A DNA stretch of 64,000 bases from Bernardetiaceae bacterium (GCA_025056255.1 JANWVT010000002.1:1-64000); one strand, 5' to 3'. Positions 34,729-44,335 are shown, counted from the stretch's first letter. Numbers and translations are program-made. The notes: generated by a model not told the origin, from the letters alone.

Positions 34729-36780
34729 TTGACTGTTCGCATCCTAAACCTCATTGTTGGTGGCAGCATTATTTTATGCTTGCAACTTTGTTTGCCCTCT
34801 GTGTCTGGTGCCTTTGTTTCAACTAAAAGGCTAGTAGGCGGGCTATCTGCTAATCCCAGTAACAAACTGACCTTTGGTGCCCTTTCTGTTGCTGGCATAT
34901 TTGAAAATGAACAATACGATTGGCAAGCGCAAAGGCACCCTATCGGCATTCCTTTTAACATGACATACAGCGAGGCTGTAATAGTAGAAGACCGTCGCAT
35001 TTTAGAGTATGCTCAGCTCAATCAAGAAATGCACCTCTACGAAACTGTACACAAAATCATTCGCATTAATAGCCGGCAAGCTATCAGTCACTTTAACAAA
35101 GTATATATCCCTTTAGCCGATGCCAATCATGTGATCGCTATTAAAGCTCGAACGGTGCATCCGTCAGGAGCTATTAACGAGGTAGCTCCTAAGGCTATGC
35201 GTTCCTTAGAAGTAGAAAACACAGATGCTTACCTAATTTTTGCCTTTGAAGGCATTGAACAGGGCAGCGAAATTGAATACATTTATAAAATACGCCGCGA
35301 CCCACGTTTTTTTGGCAGAGCTATCTTTGAAGCAAACTTTCCTATTTGGTATTTGGAATTTGAAATTATCACCCCTGAACACTTAATTTTTGAAGCCAAA
35401 AGCTATAACCATTTTCCAGATTTGAGTTTGTTACCGCTACGGTATCCGGGGAAAAACTCGCTATATGCACGCATACAGCAACTTTTGCCTCCTGAAAAAA
35501 AATCAACCGACAGCCGCCACTTATCTGTTATGCGTGTAGACTATAAACTGTCGTATAACAAGCAACAAAGCAGCGAAATGCCATTGCATACTTGGGCAGA
35601 TGTGGCGTACATGGTGCGCAGTTTAATCTATGATTTCGATGCACTTACAGATACTGAGATAAGCCAACTGCATCAAGTAATATCTGCCTTGCTAAAAAAT
35701 GCGTGTAATGAACAAGAAAAAATAAACGCTATTATTCGGTTTGTGAATGAAAACATCCGGATAGAGCCTCAAGAACAGCGCCTGCATGAATCAGTGTTTG
35801 CCACCCTTGCAACACATATTGGCGGAAGAATGGATATCATCCAACTTTACGCCTTACTGTTTACCATTGCCGACATTCCTCACCAACTACTCGTTACAGC
35901 AGACCGCAACCAAACAGGTTTCGACAGTAATTTTGCTACACTTTATGCCTTAGAGGAATTTGTGTTTCACTTCACCTACTCCAACCTCTACTTTTCGCCC
36001 ATACATACCGAGTATAACTTAGGCATGATACCCGCCATGCTGCAAGGCAATCATGCCCTAGTAGTTACTCCCCCCTTTGACGATTGGGAGGAACCCCTTA
36101 CCGAACAGTTGATAGACAGCTTGCCCGTGAGTCATTTCATGCAGTCATTAGACCAAAATTGCATCCATTTACAAGCCGACTCTACCATGACAAGCATCAC
36201 TACTCACTGGGAAAGAACGCTCACCGGACATCTGGCTGTTTTGCTGCGCAAGTGGTATCGCAACACGTCTGATAAAGAATTTGAAGCCCTTATGCAAAAA
36301 GTAGTGGAATACCACGTACCGCAGGCGCTTGTCACTCATATAACTTGGAAGGAAACACAACTGCCCGACAACTTGCCATGTATGGCTATTCAAGCTACCC
36401 TAAAAGCTGATAACTTGTTAGAACACGCCGGAGAAACCCGCTTGTTGCGAATTGGCAGAATGATAGAAACAAGCATAAAAAAATACTCACCCGACTATCC
36501 CTTTGGCAGACATTATCAAATCCATGTGCAAATACCGGCTGGCTGGCACATAGCTAACATAGACCAACTAAACAAAGCAGCCGTATTACAAGAGAATCAA
36601 ATCATATATGCAAGTTTTCACTCTTCATGCACTTGGAATGGCAACACGCTGGTAATTAATGTTGAAGAATATTTTCCTCAAGTTGATATTCCACAGTCGC
36701 TCCATGAGCAATACCAGCGAATAAAAAACTGTGCCGTTGACTTTGGGTATGTAACTTTGGTTATACAAAAGGCGCAATAA
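34729..36780 (+). CDS. DUF3857/transglutaminase-like exported protein, catalytic Cys missing
   Basis: The 683-aa protein has a signal peptide (LIVGGSIILCLQLCLPSVSGA), a DUF3857-like domain at about 75-290 (ETVHKIIRINSRQAISHFNK, IYKIRRDPRFFGRAIFEANF) and a transglutaminase-like region at about 320-420. At the Cys position the sequence reads IGGRMDIIQLYALLFTIADI, with Met-Asp instead of Cys-x-D, so the protein is probably a non-catalytic partner of its upstream neighbour. There is no ATG near the start: the only sensible start is TTG at 34729, which directly begins a signal peptide; the next ATG is at about residue 78. The gene lies 49 bp after the related gene. Confidence 0.8.
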   Translation: MTVRILNLIVGGSIILCLQLCLPSVSGAFVSTKRLVGGLSANPSNKLTFGALSVAGIFENEQYDWQAQRHPIGIPFNMTYSEAVIVEDRRILEYAQLNQEMHLYETVHKIIRINSRQAISHFNKVYIPLADANHVIAIKARTVHPSGAINEVAPKAMRSLEVENTDAYLIFAFEGIEQGSEIEYIYKIRRDPRFFGRAIFEANFPIWYLEFEIITPEHLIFEAKSYNHFPDLSLLPLRYPGKNSLYARIQQLLPPEKKSTDSRHLSVMRVDYKLSYNKQQSSEMPLHTWADVAYMVRSLIYDFDALTDTEISQLHQVISALLKNACNEQEKINAIIRFVNENIRIEPQEQRLHESVFATLATHIGGRMDIIQLYALLFTIADIPHQLLVTADRNQTGFDSNFATLYALEEFVFHFTYSNLYFSPIHTEYNLGMIPAMLQGNHALVVTPPFDDWEEPLTEQLIDSLPVSHFMQSLDQNCIHLQADSTMTSITTHWERTLTGHLAVLLRKWYRNTSDKEFEALMQKVVEYHVPQALVTHITWKETQLPDNLPCMAIQATLKADNLLEHAGETRLLRIGRMIETSIKKYSPDYPFGRHYQIHVQIPAGWHIANIDQLNKAAVLQENQIIYASFHSSCTWNGNTLVINVEEYFPQVDIPQSLHEQYQRIKNCAVDFGYVTLVIQKAQ

Positions 36781-36798
36781 TTGCCTAACTTTGTAACC

Positions 36799-38919
36799 AT
36801 GAGAAAGTTACAAAGCCTCTTCCTCTTCACTTGCTTGCTAACAAGCATAAGTACACATGCACAAGTACAAAAGCCCATTAGTTGGACAGCCAAAGTTGAA
36901 AAAGACCGCGTAACAATAGGCTCCACCGTAGATATTATCTTTACAGCTAGTATAGACGGCGACTGGTACTTGTACTCCTCTGACTTTGACCCTAATCTAG
37001 GACCTACTGTTACTACTTTTAAGTTTACCCCCAACTCCTCCTATGAGCTTGTAGGAGGCATCCGCCCTATTGGTGCAAAAAAAAAGTACGACCCTATTTG
37101 GGAAGGAGAGTATACCTACTTTAAGGGCAAGGCAGAGTTTCGGCAAACCGTGCGAGTGCTAAGCGAGCGATTTAATGTAGTGGCAACTGTTAACTACCAA
37201 GTTTGTACCGATGTGGACGGGCGCTGCATTCCATTGGAAGATGATTTTTCGGTAGGTGCAGAAGTACAAGTGTTGCCAGCTCAGGCACCTATGCCTTCAC
37301 AACAACCTACTGCGATTGCGCCGCCTACTAACTCAGAAACACCCGACAAACAGCCAACTATTCAAGCCGATACAAATGCTAACTCTGGCGCAACTAATGT
37401 GATTGATACAACTGCCATTGTGAAGCCGCTTGCGACAAACGATGCGCTCTCCCCAACCGATGAGTCAGTCATAGGCTTTATGATAGCGGCATTTATTAGC
37501 GGTTTACTTGCCTTGCTCACGCCTTGCGTATTTCCCATGATTCCAATGACAGTTTCGTTTTTTATTCGCAAGAGTCAGTCGCGTGCGCAAGCCATTGGCA
37601 AAGGCGTGCTTTTTGGCTTGTCTATCATTGGCATTTACATGATAATAGGCATCTTGTTTTCCATTATTTTTGGAGCAGATGCTGCTAATTTATTAGCAAC
37701 ACATTGGCTTCCTAATGTATTGTTTTTCCTCATCTTCTTCATTTTTGCCTTGTCGTTTTTTGGCATGTTCGAAATTGTACTGCCAGCCAGTTTAACTACC
37801 AAAATTGATGCACAGGCAGATAGGGGCGGCTTAGCAGGTATTTTCTTCATGGCACTAACGCTGGCAGTCGTTTCTTTTTCTTGTACAGGTCCTATTGTTG
37901 GTACTGTGTTAGTAGAAGCAGCAGGAGGGTCGCTATTTAAACCCGCACTAGGGATGTTTGCTTTCTCGCTTGCTTTTGCACTACCTTTTGCCTTGTTTGC
38001 CATCTTCCCCTCAATGCTCAGCAGTTTACCTAAATCGGGAGGTTGGCTGAACGTAGTAAAAGTGATGCTTGGCTTTATAGAGTTAGCACTGGCTTTCAAA
38101 TTTTTGAGCGTTGCCGACCAAGTATATCACTGGGGACTGCTCGACCGTCCGATATTTATTGCCATCTGGATTGCTATTGCCCTTACTGCTGGTTTTTATT
38201 TGTTGGGTAAAATTCGGCTACCACACGATAGTCCAGTAGAATCTATTGGGGTGCCTCGTTTGCTTTTAGCCGTAGCCTCTTTCGCCTTTGTAATTTATCT
38301 GTTGCCTGGCATGTTTGGTGCACCGCTTGCTGCACTTTCTGGCTATCTACCCCCACAAACTACGCACGACTTTGATTTGGTGAGCATCATCCGCCAAAAT
38401 GCTGCAATGCCAACTACCCCTTCTGGGAACATATCTTCAAATGTGAAGTATGGCGACAAGTTTAAATTGCCACATGGCTTAAAAGGGTATTTTGAGTACA
38501 AAGAAGCACTTGCTGCCGCCAAAAAAGAAAATAAGCCCCTCTTTATTGATTTTACAGGACATGGTTGCGTTAATTGCCGAAAAATGGAAGCCAATGTGTG
38601 GTTCCATCCTGAGGTGATAAAACGCCTACAAAACGATTACGTGATTGTGGCACTGTATGTGGACGACCCCACAGAGGTTCCTGAGAACGAATGGATTACT
38701 TCAACCTACGATGGCAAAGTGAAAAAAACTATTGGTAAAATTAACGCCGATTTGCAAATCACCAAGTTTAACAATAATGCGCAACCTTACTACGTGCTGC
38801 TGGGACATGACGAACTGCCATTAGTAGCACCTATGGCTTATGATGAGAATGTAATCAACTTTATTCGCTTCTTGGATGCGGGAAAAGCTGCCTTCCATGC
38901 TAAATTGGCTAAGAATTAA
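36799..38919 (+). CDS. dsbD: Thiol:disulfide interchange protein DsbD
   Basis: The 706-aa inner-membrane protein moves electrons from cytoplasmic thioredoxin to periplasmic disulfide reductases. In order: signal peptide (LFLFTCLLTSISTHA), N-terminal immunoglobulin-like domain with the pair in YQVCTDVDGRCIPLEDDF, eight membrane helices with Cys in LLTPCVFPMIP (about 241) and SFSCTGPIVG (about 360), then a C-terminal thioredoxin domain with CVNC (about 589-592). All six cysteines are present. ATG 36799 is preceded by TAACTTTG at 36786-36793, an exact -7 consensus, but the nearest TTTG lies 26 bp upstream, so a near-leaderless transcript is only a possibility. Confidence 0.95.
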   Translation: MRKLQSLFLFTCLLTSISTHAQVQKPISWTAKVEKDRVTIGSTVDIIFTASIDGDWYLYSSDFDPNLGPTVTTFKFTPNSSYELVGGIRPIGAKKKYDPIWEGEYTYFKGKAEFRQTVRVLSERFNVVATVNYQVCTDVDGRCIPLEDDFSVGAEVQVLPAQAPMPSQQPTAIAPPTNSETPDKQPTIQADTNANSGATNVIDTTAIVKPLATNDALSPTDESVIGFMIAAFISGLLALLTPCVFPMIPMTVSFFIRKSQSRAQAIGKGVLFGLSIIGIYMIIGILFSIIFGADAANLLATHWLPNVLFFLIFFIFALSFFGMFEIVLPASLTTKIDAQADRGGLAGIFFMALTLAVVSFSCTGPIVGTVLVEAAGGSLFKPALGMFAFSLAFALPFALFAIFPSMLSSLPKSGGWLNVVKVMLGFIELALAFKFLSVADQVYHWGLLDRPIFIAIWIAIALTAGFYLLGKIRLPHDSPVESIGVPRLLLAVASFAFVIYLLPGMFGAPLAALSGYLPPQTTHDFDLVSIIRQNAAMPTTPSGNISSNVKYGDKFKLPHGLKGYFEYKEALAAAKKENKPLFIDFTGHGCVNCRKMEANVWFHPEVIKRLQNDYVIVALYVDDPTEVPENEWITSTYDGKVKKTIGKINADLQITKFNNNAQPYYVLLGHDELPLVAPMAYDENVINFIRFLDAGKAAFHAKLAKN

Positions 38920-38948
38920 CTTTTATTACAACTCAATAAAATAGAACC

Positions 38949-39608
38949 ATGCTCGACAAGAACGGAATTGCCAAAAGAATTGCACGCGAACTTCGAGACG
39001 GCTATTACGTAAACCTTGGTATCGGCATTCCTACGCTGGTAGCAAATTATATTCCCGAAGGAATGAATGTAGTGTTACAATCGGAAAATGGGCTATTGGG
39101 CATCGGGCCCTTCCCTACCGAAGAAGAGGTAGACCCCGACCTCATTAATGCAGGAAAGCAAACCATTACCATGATACCCGGTTCAAGTTTGTTCAGTTCT
39201 GCTGACAGCTTCGCAATGATTCGCGGCGGACATATAGATCTGACTATTTTGGGTGCCATGGAAGTTTCCGAAAAAGGAGACATTGCCAACTGGAAAATAC
39301 CCGGCAAAATGGTTAAGGGCATGGGAGGAGCCATGGACTTAGTTGCCTCTGCTAAGAACATTATTGTAGCTATGCAGCATTGTAGTAAAGACGGTAAGTC
39401 TAAATTGCTCAAAGAATGTACCTTACCCCTAACTGGTATCCGGTGCGTGAAAAAAATTGTAAGTGATTTAGCAGTAATGGACATCTTGCCAGAAGGCGGT
39501 TTTAAACTATTGGAGCGAGCCCCGGGGGTTAGTGTAGATTATATCCGCTCAGTAACAGAAGGTAGACTGGTTGTAGAAGGTGAAATTCCCGAAATTGTTT
39601 TAGACTGA
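38949..39608 (+). CDS. scoB: 3-oxoacid CoA-transferase subunit B
   Basis: The 219-aa protein is the beta-type subunit of succinyl-CoA:3-ketoacid (or acetate/acetoacetate) CoA-transferase. Features: GYYVNLGIGIPTLVANYIPE, the catalytic Glu in QSENGLLGIGPFPTEEE, SFAMIRGGHIDLTILGAMEV and VKGMGGAMDLVASAKNIIVA. Normally it is paired with a subunit A of similar size encoded next to it; no subunit A is adjacent or elsewhere in this window. A hairpin after the stop at 39617-39648 seems to end the transcript. Confidence 0.93.
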   Translation: MLDKNGIAKRIARELRDGYYVNLGIGIPTLVANYIPEGMNVVLQSENGLLGIGPFPTEEEVDPDLINAGKQTITMIPGSSLFSSADSFAMIRGGHIDLTILGAMEVSEKGDIANWKIPGKMVKGMGGAMDLVASAKNIIVAMQHCSKDGKSKLLKECTLPLTGIRCVKKIVSDLAVMDILPEGGFKLLERAPGVSVDYIRSVTEGRLVVEGEIPEIVLD

Positions 39609-39616
39609 GGCAAGTG

Positions 39617-39648
39617 CAAAAGTCTTAAATTGCTTAAAAAGACTTTTG
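39617..39648 (+). terminator. Hairpin after scoB
   Basis: CAAAAGTCTT (39617-39626) pairs with AAGACTTTTG (39639-39648), a 10-bp stem with a 12-nt loop. The stem ends one base before the ATG of the next gene. The T-run is inside the stem, so termination strength is uncertain. Confidence 0.55.
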
Positions 39649-39649
39649 T

Positions 39650-40681
39650 ATGCGGACTATTGTTGCTATTTTTTGCCTACTGACGGTGGTGGAACTCAAT
39701 GCCCGTCAGCCTGCTATGACCACCTACGAAATTGCGCCTTTCAGCGAAGTAGTTTTCAGTGTCGGCGATTTGAGCCGTACCGAACGTTTTTACACGAATG
39801 TTTTAAAATGGCAGGTTGTCCATCGCGGCAACACCGACCGAAGCATACTGCAAGCATGGCGATTGCCCGCGTCTGCCACTGCCCGCGAGGTAGTGCTGGC
39901 TTCACCCGATAAGCCCGAAAATGGGCGGCTACGGCTGATACAGTTTGACGGTGTGCCAAAGGCTTACATCCGACCGGGCGGCAAAATCTGGGACACGGGC
40001 GGCATTTACGACATAGACCTGCGCTGCGCCAACATCCACGCCCTCTACGACACCCTGCGCGAACACGGTTGGCACGGGCTTAGCAACCCCATCCGCTACA
40101 AAATGGGACCTTTTGAGGTGTGGGAGTTGCTCATTAAAGGGCATGATGACTTAGTGATTGCATTCATTGAGCGCATTGAGCCGCCACTGCCCGAACCGCC
40201 GCCGCGCAGTTGGGCTTTCGGCAACATCATCAATTCTGCACAAATCGTCAAAAATTACGACCAAGCCAAAGATTTTTATATCAGCAAACTTGGCTTTGTG
40301 CCAATTTTAGAAACAACCATCCGCAATGAACAGCCCGGGGAAAACATCCTTAGCCTGCCCTATAATTTGAGCACGCAAGTAACTGCCAAACTGCTGCTTT
40401 TCTCACCCAACGGCAAAAGTGAGGGCATGATGGAACTGCTGGCAATGGACGGGGCAACAGGAGAAGATTTCAGTAAAAACGCCGTGCCACCTAACCGCGG
40501 CGTGCTGATGTGCCGCTATCCGGTCAAAAATTTGAATGCCTATCATGAAAAAATCCTAAAAAACGGTGTTCAACCCGTTGTCAGCCTTCAAAAGGTAAGT
40601 TGGGGCGGAATTGGCGAAGCACGCATGTTTGCCGTGCAGTCGCCCGAAGGGGCATGGATTGAATTTTTTGAAGCCCCGTAA
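39650..40681 (+). CDS. Exported protein with two VOC (glyoxalase-like) domains
   Basis: The 343-aa protein starts with a weak signal peptide (IVAIFCLLTVVELNA). Two VOC modules follow: about residues 27-170 (FSEVVFSVGDLSRTERFYTN, GIYDIDLRCANIHALYDTLR) and about 190-343 (SAQIVKNYDQAKDFYISKLG, GVLMCRYPVKNLNAYHEKIL, FAVQSPEGAWIEFFE). VOC proteins are metal-dependent isomerases, dioxygenases or binding proteins; the reaction is not evident. G+C is clearly higher than in the flanks (for example near 40180-40230), shared with the next gene 5 bp away, which suggests acquisition of the pair from another source. Confidence 0.85.
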   Translation: MRTIVAIFCLLTVVELNARQPAMTTYEIAPFSEVVFSVGDLSRTERFYTNVLKWQVVHRGNTDRSILQAWRLPASATAREVVLASPDKPENGRLRLIQFDGVPKAYIRPGGKIWDTGGIYDIDLRCANIHALYDTLREHGWHGLSNPIRYKMGPFEVWELLIKGHDDLVIAFIERIEPPLPEPPPRSWAFGNIINSAQIVKNYDQAKDFYISKLGFVPILETTIRNEQPGENILSLPYNLSTQVTAKLLLFSPNGKSEGMMELLAMDGATGEDFSKNAVPPNRGVLMCRYPVKNLNAYHEKILKNGVQPVVSLQKVSWGGIGEARMFAVQSPEGAWIEFFEAP

Positions 40682-40686
40682 GTCGT

Positions 40687-42741
40687 ATGCAACAGCAAAA
40701 ACGGCTGATTTTCGGGTTTTTATTGCCGATAATTTTAACCGTTGCCAATGTTCGGGCATCGGAACTGCCCGTAACACACCTGACGGCAGACCGAAACGAG
40801 CGGCAAACAGTCGCTTATCAACGGCTAAGCCCCGAACAATTTGCCCGCAAACAAGCCCTTGTTACCGTAAAATCACCTGATAATCAACAGCATTACTTCG
40901 GTTTTATCCTGAAAAACGATTCGGGCAGCCCGCAATGGCTGGCGTTGGATGTTGGGCGTTGGGGACAGATAACAGCCCTTGTGCAACGCGGCAAGCAGTG
41001 GCAGCGTCTGACAAACGGCGGTGAACTGCCCATGTCGCAGCGCAGTTTTTTTCATCATTATCCGCTGCTTCCGCTGTCGCTGGCAGCAGGCGAAGAGGTG
41101 CAAGTGCTTGTACAGGCAGGCGGCAGGTTCAGTTACTTTGTGCCGCAGCAGCTTGCAGTCAGCTTGCTGACCCACACCGCTTTCCATGCCGAACAACAAC
41201 AACGCTGGATAAGTCAAGGTGTTTTTCTGGGTGTAATACTGGTAATGGTGATGTACAACTTCCTGATTTACATCATCGTGCGCGACATCAGCTACCTTTG
41301 GTTTGTGCTTTCGCTGGTGGGCGTAGGCGTATATTTTGCCTTTTTTTACGGGTTTACCATAGAGTTCATTTGGCAGGAAAGCCCCGTTTGGGACGTGCAC
41401 AGTTTTGTTTTTGTGCTTTCGTTCACAGGGTTTGCACGGTTATCTTTTACCCGAAGCTACTTGCACACGCCCGAGCAATTACCCCTGATTAATAGGCTGT
41501 TGTATTTGTTGGCAGCCTTGTATCTGATTCCGTTGTCGCTGGCTGTCATTAGTCTGAGCGGTGGTGGCGACTACGTGGCGGAACTTATCCAAATCATCGG
41601 TGCGCTGGGAACTGCCGTGCTGCTCATGATGCTACTGGCAGGCATTGCAGGCTATCGCAAAGGCTACAAACCCGCGCTGTTTTTCATCATCGCCAACGCT
41701 TTGTTTATCGTGGGGGCTATTCTGTTTATTTTCCGCGAAACAGGCTGGTGGGAAGACAACTTTTTTACGCGCTATGTTGCTCAAATCGGCATTATTGCAC
41801 AAGTAATCATCTTTTCTTTGGGTTTGGCATATCGGCTTAACCGCGCACAGTTAGAGCTTACCAACGAGAAATTAGCCAAAGAGCGATTGGCTGCCGAACA
41901 GGCGCGGGAAAAATCGTTGCTGATTGCCGAGCAGAAGCAGGCATTGGAACGCGAGGTAGCCCAGCGCACGGCAGATTTGCGCCAAAAAACAACGGCGTTG
42001 GAAGAAGCCTTACAGCGCATTTCCGATTCGGAAAACCACCTGCGCCAACTCAATCAGGTTAAAGACAAGCTTTTTTCCATCATCTCCCACGACTTGCGCA
42101 GCCCCGTCGTAACGCTGGATTCATTCCTGAACCTTATCAGCCGCCATGCCGAACGACTCAGCCCCGAAGAGATGCGCAAACTTTCCGTAAAAACGCGACA
42201 GGCGCTTAGTAATTTGTCATTTTTGCTGGAAAATTTACTACATTGGTCTAAAACACAAATGGCGCATTACACCGTGCAGCGTGAGCGGCTGGATATTGGC
42301 GACCTGATAGAAAAAAATCTGTTGCTGTTCGACTATCAGTTTGAGGAAAAAAATATTGACCTCTATCGCCGCATAGTGCAGCCTTCGGAGGCTATTGCCG
42401 ACCGAGCCATGATGGACATTGTATTGCGCAACCTTATCAGCAATGCGCTCAAATTTACGCCTCAAGGCGGAGCCATCACCATAGAAACCTTTGTAAGCCC
42501 CAACGATAATGCCTTGATTGTTCGCATTGCAGACAGCGGCAAAGGCTTTTCCGACATACAATTACAGGCGGTTTTGCACGGCGCTAAACCCGAACCCGAA
42601 CGCGGTACGAGCAATGAAAAAGGCACCGGCTTAGGTCTGATGATTGTTCGCGAGTTGGTAGCCGCCAATGGCGGCAGCATAACTTTTTCCAATTTATTGG
42701 AAAGCGGAGCCATGGTGGAAGTGCGTTTGCCTTGTAAATAA
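40687..42741 (+). CDS. 7TMR-DISM sensor histidine kinase
   Basis: The 684-aa protein has a signal peptide, a periplasmic DISMED2-like beta domain at about 25-165, seven membrane helices at about 178-385 (7TM diverse intracellular signalling module), a coiled coil at about 390-460 and a HisKA/HATPase kinase. H-box is FSIISHDLRSPVVTLDSFLN (His phosphoacceptor), N-box VLRNLISNALKFT, G1 IADSGKGF and G2 GTGLGLMIVRELVAANGG. No response regulator is adjacent. The DISMED2 type usually binds carbohydrates or similar ligands. It starts 5 bp after the VOC gene and has the same higher G+C. Confidence 0.93.
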   Translation: MQQQKRLIFGFLLPIILTVANVRASELPVTHLTADRNERQTVAYQRLSPEQFARKQALVTVKSPDNQQHYFGFILKNDSGSPQWLALDVGRWGQITALVQRGKQWQRLTNGGELPMSQRSFFHHYPLLPLSLAAGEEVQVLVQAGGRFSYFVPQQLAVSLLTHTAFHAEQQQRWISQGVFLGVILVMVMYNFLIYIIVRDISYLWFVLSLVGVGVYFAFFYGFTIEFIWQESPVWDVHSFVFVLSFTGFARLSFTRSYLHTPEQLPLINRLLYLLAALYLIPLSLAVISLSGGGDYVAELIQIIGALGTAVLLMMLLAGIAGYRKGYKPALFFIIANALFIVGAILFIFRETGWWEDNFFTRYVAQIGIIAQVIIFSLGLAYRLNRAQLELTNEKLAKERLAAEQAREKSLLIAEQKQALEREVAQRTADLRQKTTALEEALQRISDSENHLRQLNQVKDKLFSIISHDLRSPVVTLDSFLNLISRHAERLSPEEMRKLSVKTRQALSNLSFLLENLLHWSKTQMAHYTVQRERLDIGDLIEKNLLLFDYQFEEKNIDLYRRIVQPSEAIADRAMMDIVLRNLISNALKFTPQGGAITIETFVSPNDNALIVRIADSGKGFSDIQLQAVLHGAKPEPERGTSNEKGTGLGLMIVRELVAANGGSITFSNLLESGAMVEVRLPCK

Positions 42742-42894
42742 CTTTTCTGCCATTCATTATTTTTTGCCTAAATGACTCCTTAAACAAGATGACAGGATGA
42801 ACGAGATTTCAGTATTGAGTAGTTGACAAAGCTACATTGTAGTGCCTGTCCTTACTTGCAAAGGTGTTGCTTGTAAGGAAACAAGCAAAAATGA

Positions 42895-42930
42895 TTTTGC
42901 TTTCATGCATGAATATGAATGAAGGCAAAA
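42895..42930 (-). terminator. Inverted repeat between the converging kinase and miaE genes
   Basis: TTTTGCTTTCAT (42895-42906) pairs with ATGAAGGCAAAA (42919-42930), 12 bp with one T-G wobble and a 12-nt loop. On the minus strand a short T-run follows a few bases after the stem, so it may end the miaE transcript. The rest of the 259-bp gap has no feature I can name. Confidence 0.45.
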
Positions 42931-43000
42931 TACATTTACCCAAACCTCAACAATTACTTACTCTTGCATCATTTGCATTAAATTAGAACAGCCCAATAGC

Positions 43001-43582
43001 TTAGTGCATTTTTCCTGCCCTTACGCCCAGTGTTTCAATTATCTGAGCTTCAGCTTTCAAAAATTCTTGCCAGCGAGCATCCACTATTGGGCGTGGCATA
43101 ATTTCGCGCGCTAATTCAATAAAATTGACATAATGCCCCGCCTCAGATGCCATCAGTTCATAGTAGAACTGGGACAGTTCTTCGTCGGCGATGTGTTGCC
43201 ACAACATCTTAAAGCGCTCACAACTACGTGCTTCAATCAGTGCACAAATGAGCAGTTTATCTACCAAACGCTGTTGGCGCGAGCCTCCTTTGGTAATTAG
43301 CTGATTGAGTGCAACTACATACTCGTCTTTACGCTGTTTGCCCAACTTGAAACCGCGTTTCTTGATTTGCGCCAACACCCGCTCGAAGTGTTGCCATTCC
43401 TCAGCCACAACAGGGGTAAGTACTTCTACCAATTTCTCTTCTTCGGGATATTCTACAATCAAAGAAATACAGGTAGAGGCAGCCTTTTGCTCACAATAGG
43501 CATGGTCGGTTAAAATATCTTCCAAACTTTTTTCAGCAATATCAGCCCAACGCGGGTCTGTTGGCAATTTCAAATGCAGCAT
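43001..43582 (-). CDS. miaE: tRNA-(ms2io6A37) hydroxylase MiaE-like
   Basis: The 193-aa ferritin-like diiron protein hydroxylates the 2-methylthio-isopentenyl group at tRNA position 37. The helices contain the iron ligands in pattern: DHAYCEQKAASTCISLI, VVAEEWQHFERVLAQI, ALIEARSCERFKML and LMASEAGHYVNFIEL (E-x2-H repeats). The N terminus LKLPTDPRWADIAEKSLEDI is typical. I chose ATG 43582; another ATG at 43594 adds four residues, and the frame reaches a TTG at 43627. It is a single gene, converging on the kinase gene. Confidence 0.93.
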   Translation of the reverse strand: MLHLKLPTDPRWADIAEKSLEDILTDHAYCEQKAASTCISLIVEYPEEEKLVEVLTPVVAEEWQHFERVLAQIKKRGFKLGKQRKDEYVVALNQLITKGGSRQQRLVDKLLICALIEARSCERFKMLWQHIADEELSQFYYELMASEAGHYVNFIELAREIMPRPIVDARWQEFLKAEAQIIETLGVRAGKMH

Positions 43583-43696
43583 ATTAGCAAACATTACAAA
43601 TTCAAAGGCAAATTTCGTTAGAATCAACGATATTCACAGGTGTTATAAAGGCTCGGAAAACAAAAGACAAATCCAAAATGTTTTTTACAAAAACTC

Positions 43697-44236
43697 ATGA
43701 TGAAATACTGGGCTATTGCATCTTTGGTATGTTTTTTTGCCAATTGCACAAACGGACAACATATGGACATGACCTCAAAAAAGCTCAAAGTAGATGAAAA
43801 GGCTTTGGCAAACGTAGAAAAAGTGGTAAAGACAGAAGAAGAATGGCGCAAAATTCTCACTCCTGAGCAATATTACATTTTGCGTGAGAAGGGCACGGAA
43901 CGTCCTTTTTCAGGTAAATTCTATTTACACAAAGAAAAAGGAGTTTACACTTGTGCAGCATGTGGCTATGAATTATTTACCTCTGAACAAAAGTTTGACT
44001 CAGGCTGTGGCTGGCCGAGTTTTTATGATGAAATGAGCAAAGGCAGAATCAGATACAGAACTGATACTTCACATGGCATGATTCGCACCGAAATTATGTG
44101 CGCTCGCTGCGATGGGCATTTAGGACACGTATTTGACGACGGTCCGGCACCCACTGGCTTGCGATATTGTGTGAATTCGGTCTCAATTAACTTTAAAAAA
44201 GCAGCACCTGCCGACAAAAAACAAGAGGAAGAGTAA
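43697..44236 (+). CDS. msrB: Peptide-methionine (R)-S-oxide reductase, exported
   Basis: The 179-aa protein repairs oxidised methionine (R-sulfoxide). It has an N-terminal signal peptide or lipobox (SLVCFFANCTNG, Cys about 17), so it acts outside the cytoplasm. The MsrB fold is seen in YILREKGTERPFSGKFYLHK, zinc-binding CAAC and CARC pairs, GCGWPSFYDE, GHLGHVFDDGPAPTGLRYC and the catalytic Cys in LRYCVNSVSINF. The C-terminal tail is Lys/Glu-rich. It is divergent from miaE and followed by a strong terminator. Confidence 0.95.
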   Translation: MMKYWAIASLVCFFANCTNGQHMDMTSKKLKVDEKALANVEKVVKTEEEWRKILTPEQYYILREKGTERPFSGKFYLHKEKGVYTCAACGYELFTSEQKFDSGCGWPSFYDEMSKGRIRYRTDTSHGMIRTEIMCARCDGHLGHVFDDGPAPTGLRYCVNSVSINFKKAAPADKKQEEE

Positions 44237-44295
44237 ATTGATTATGCGCCCGTGTTTTGGTGGAAATTACATGGCGCAGGTAAAATTATGATGGT

Positions 44296-44335
44296 AAAAA
44301 ACCTGACAAGTTTTTTTAGCCTTGTCAGGTTTTTT
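44296..44335. terminator. Bidirectional Rho-independent terminator
   Basis: A perfect 15-bp stem (44296-44310 with 44321-44335) with a 10-nt loop and A- and T-flanks lies between msrB and the converging peptidase gene. It can stop both transcripts. Confidence 0.92.
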
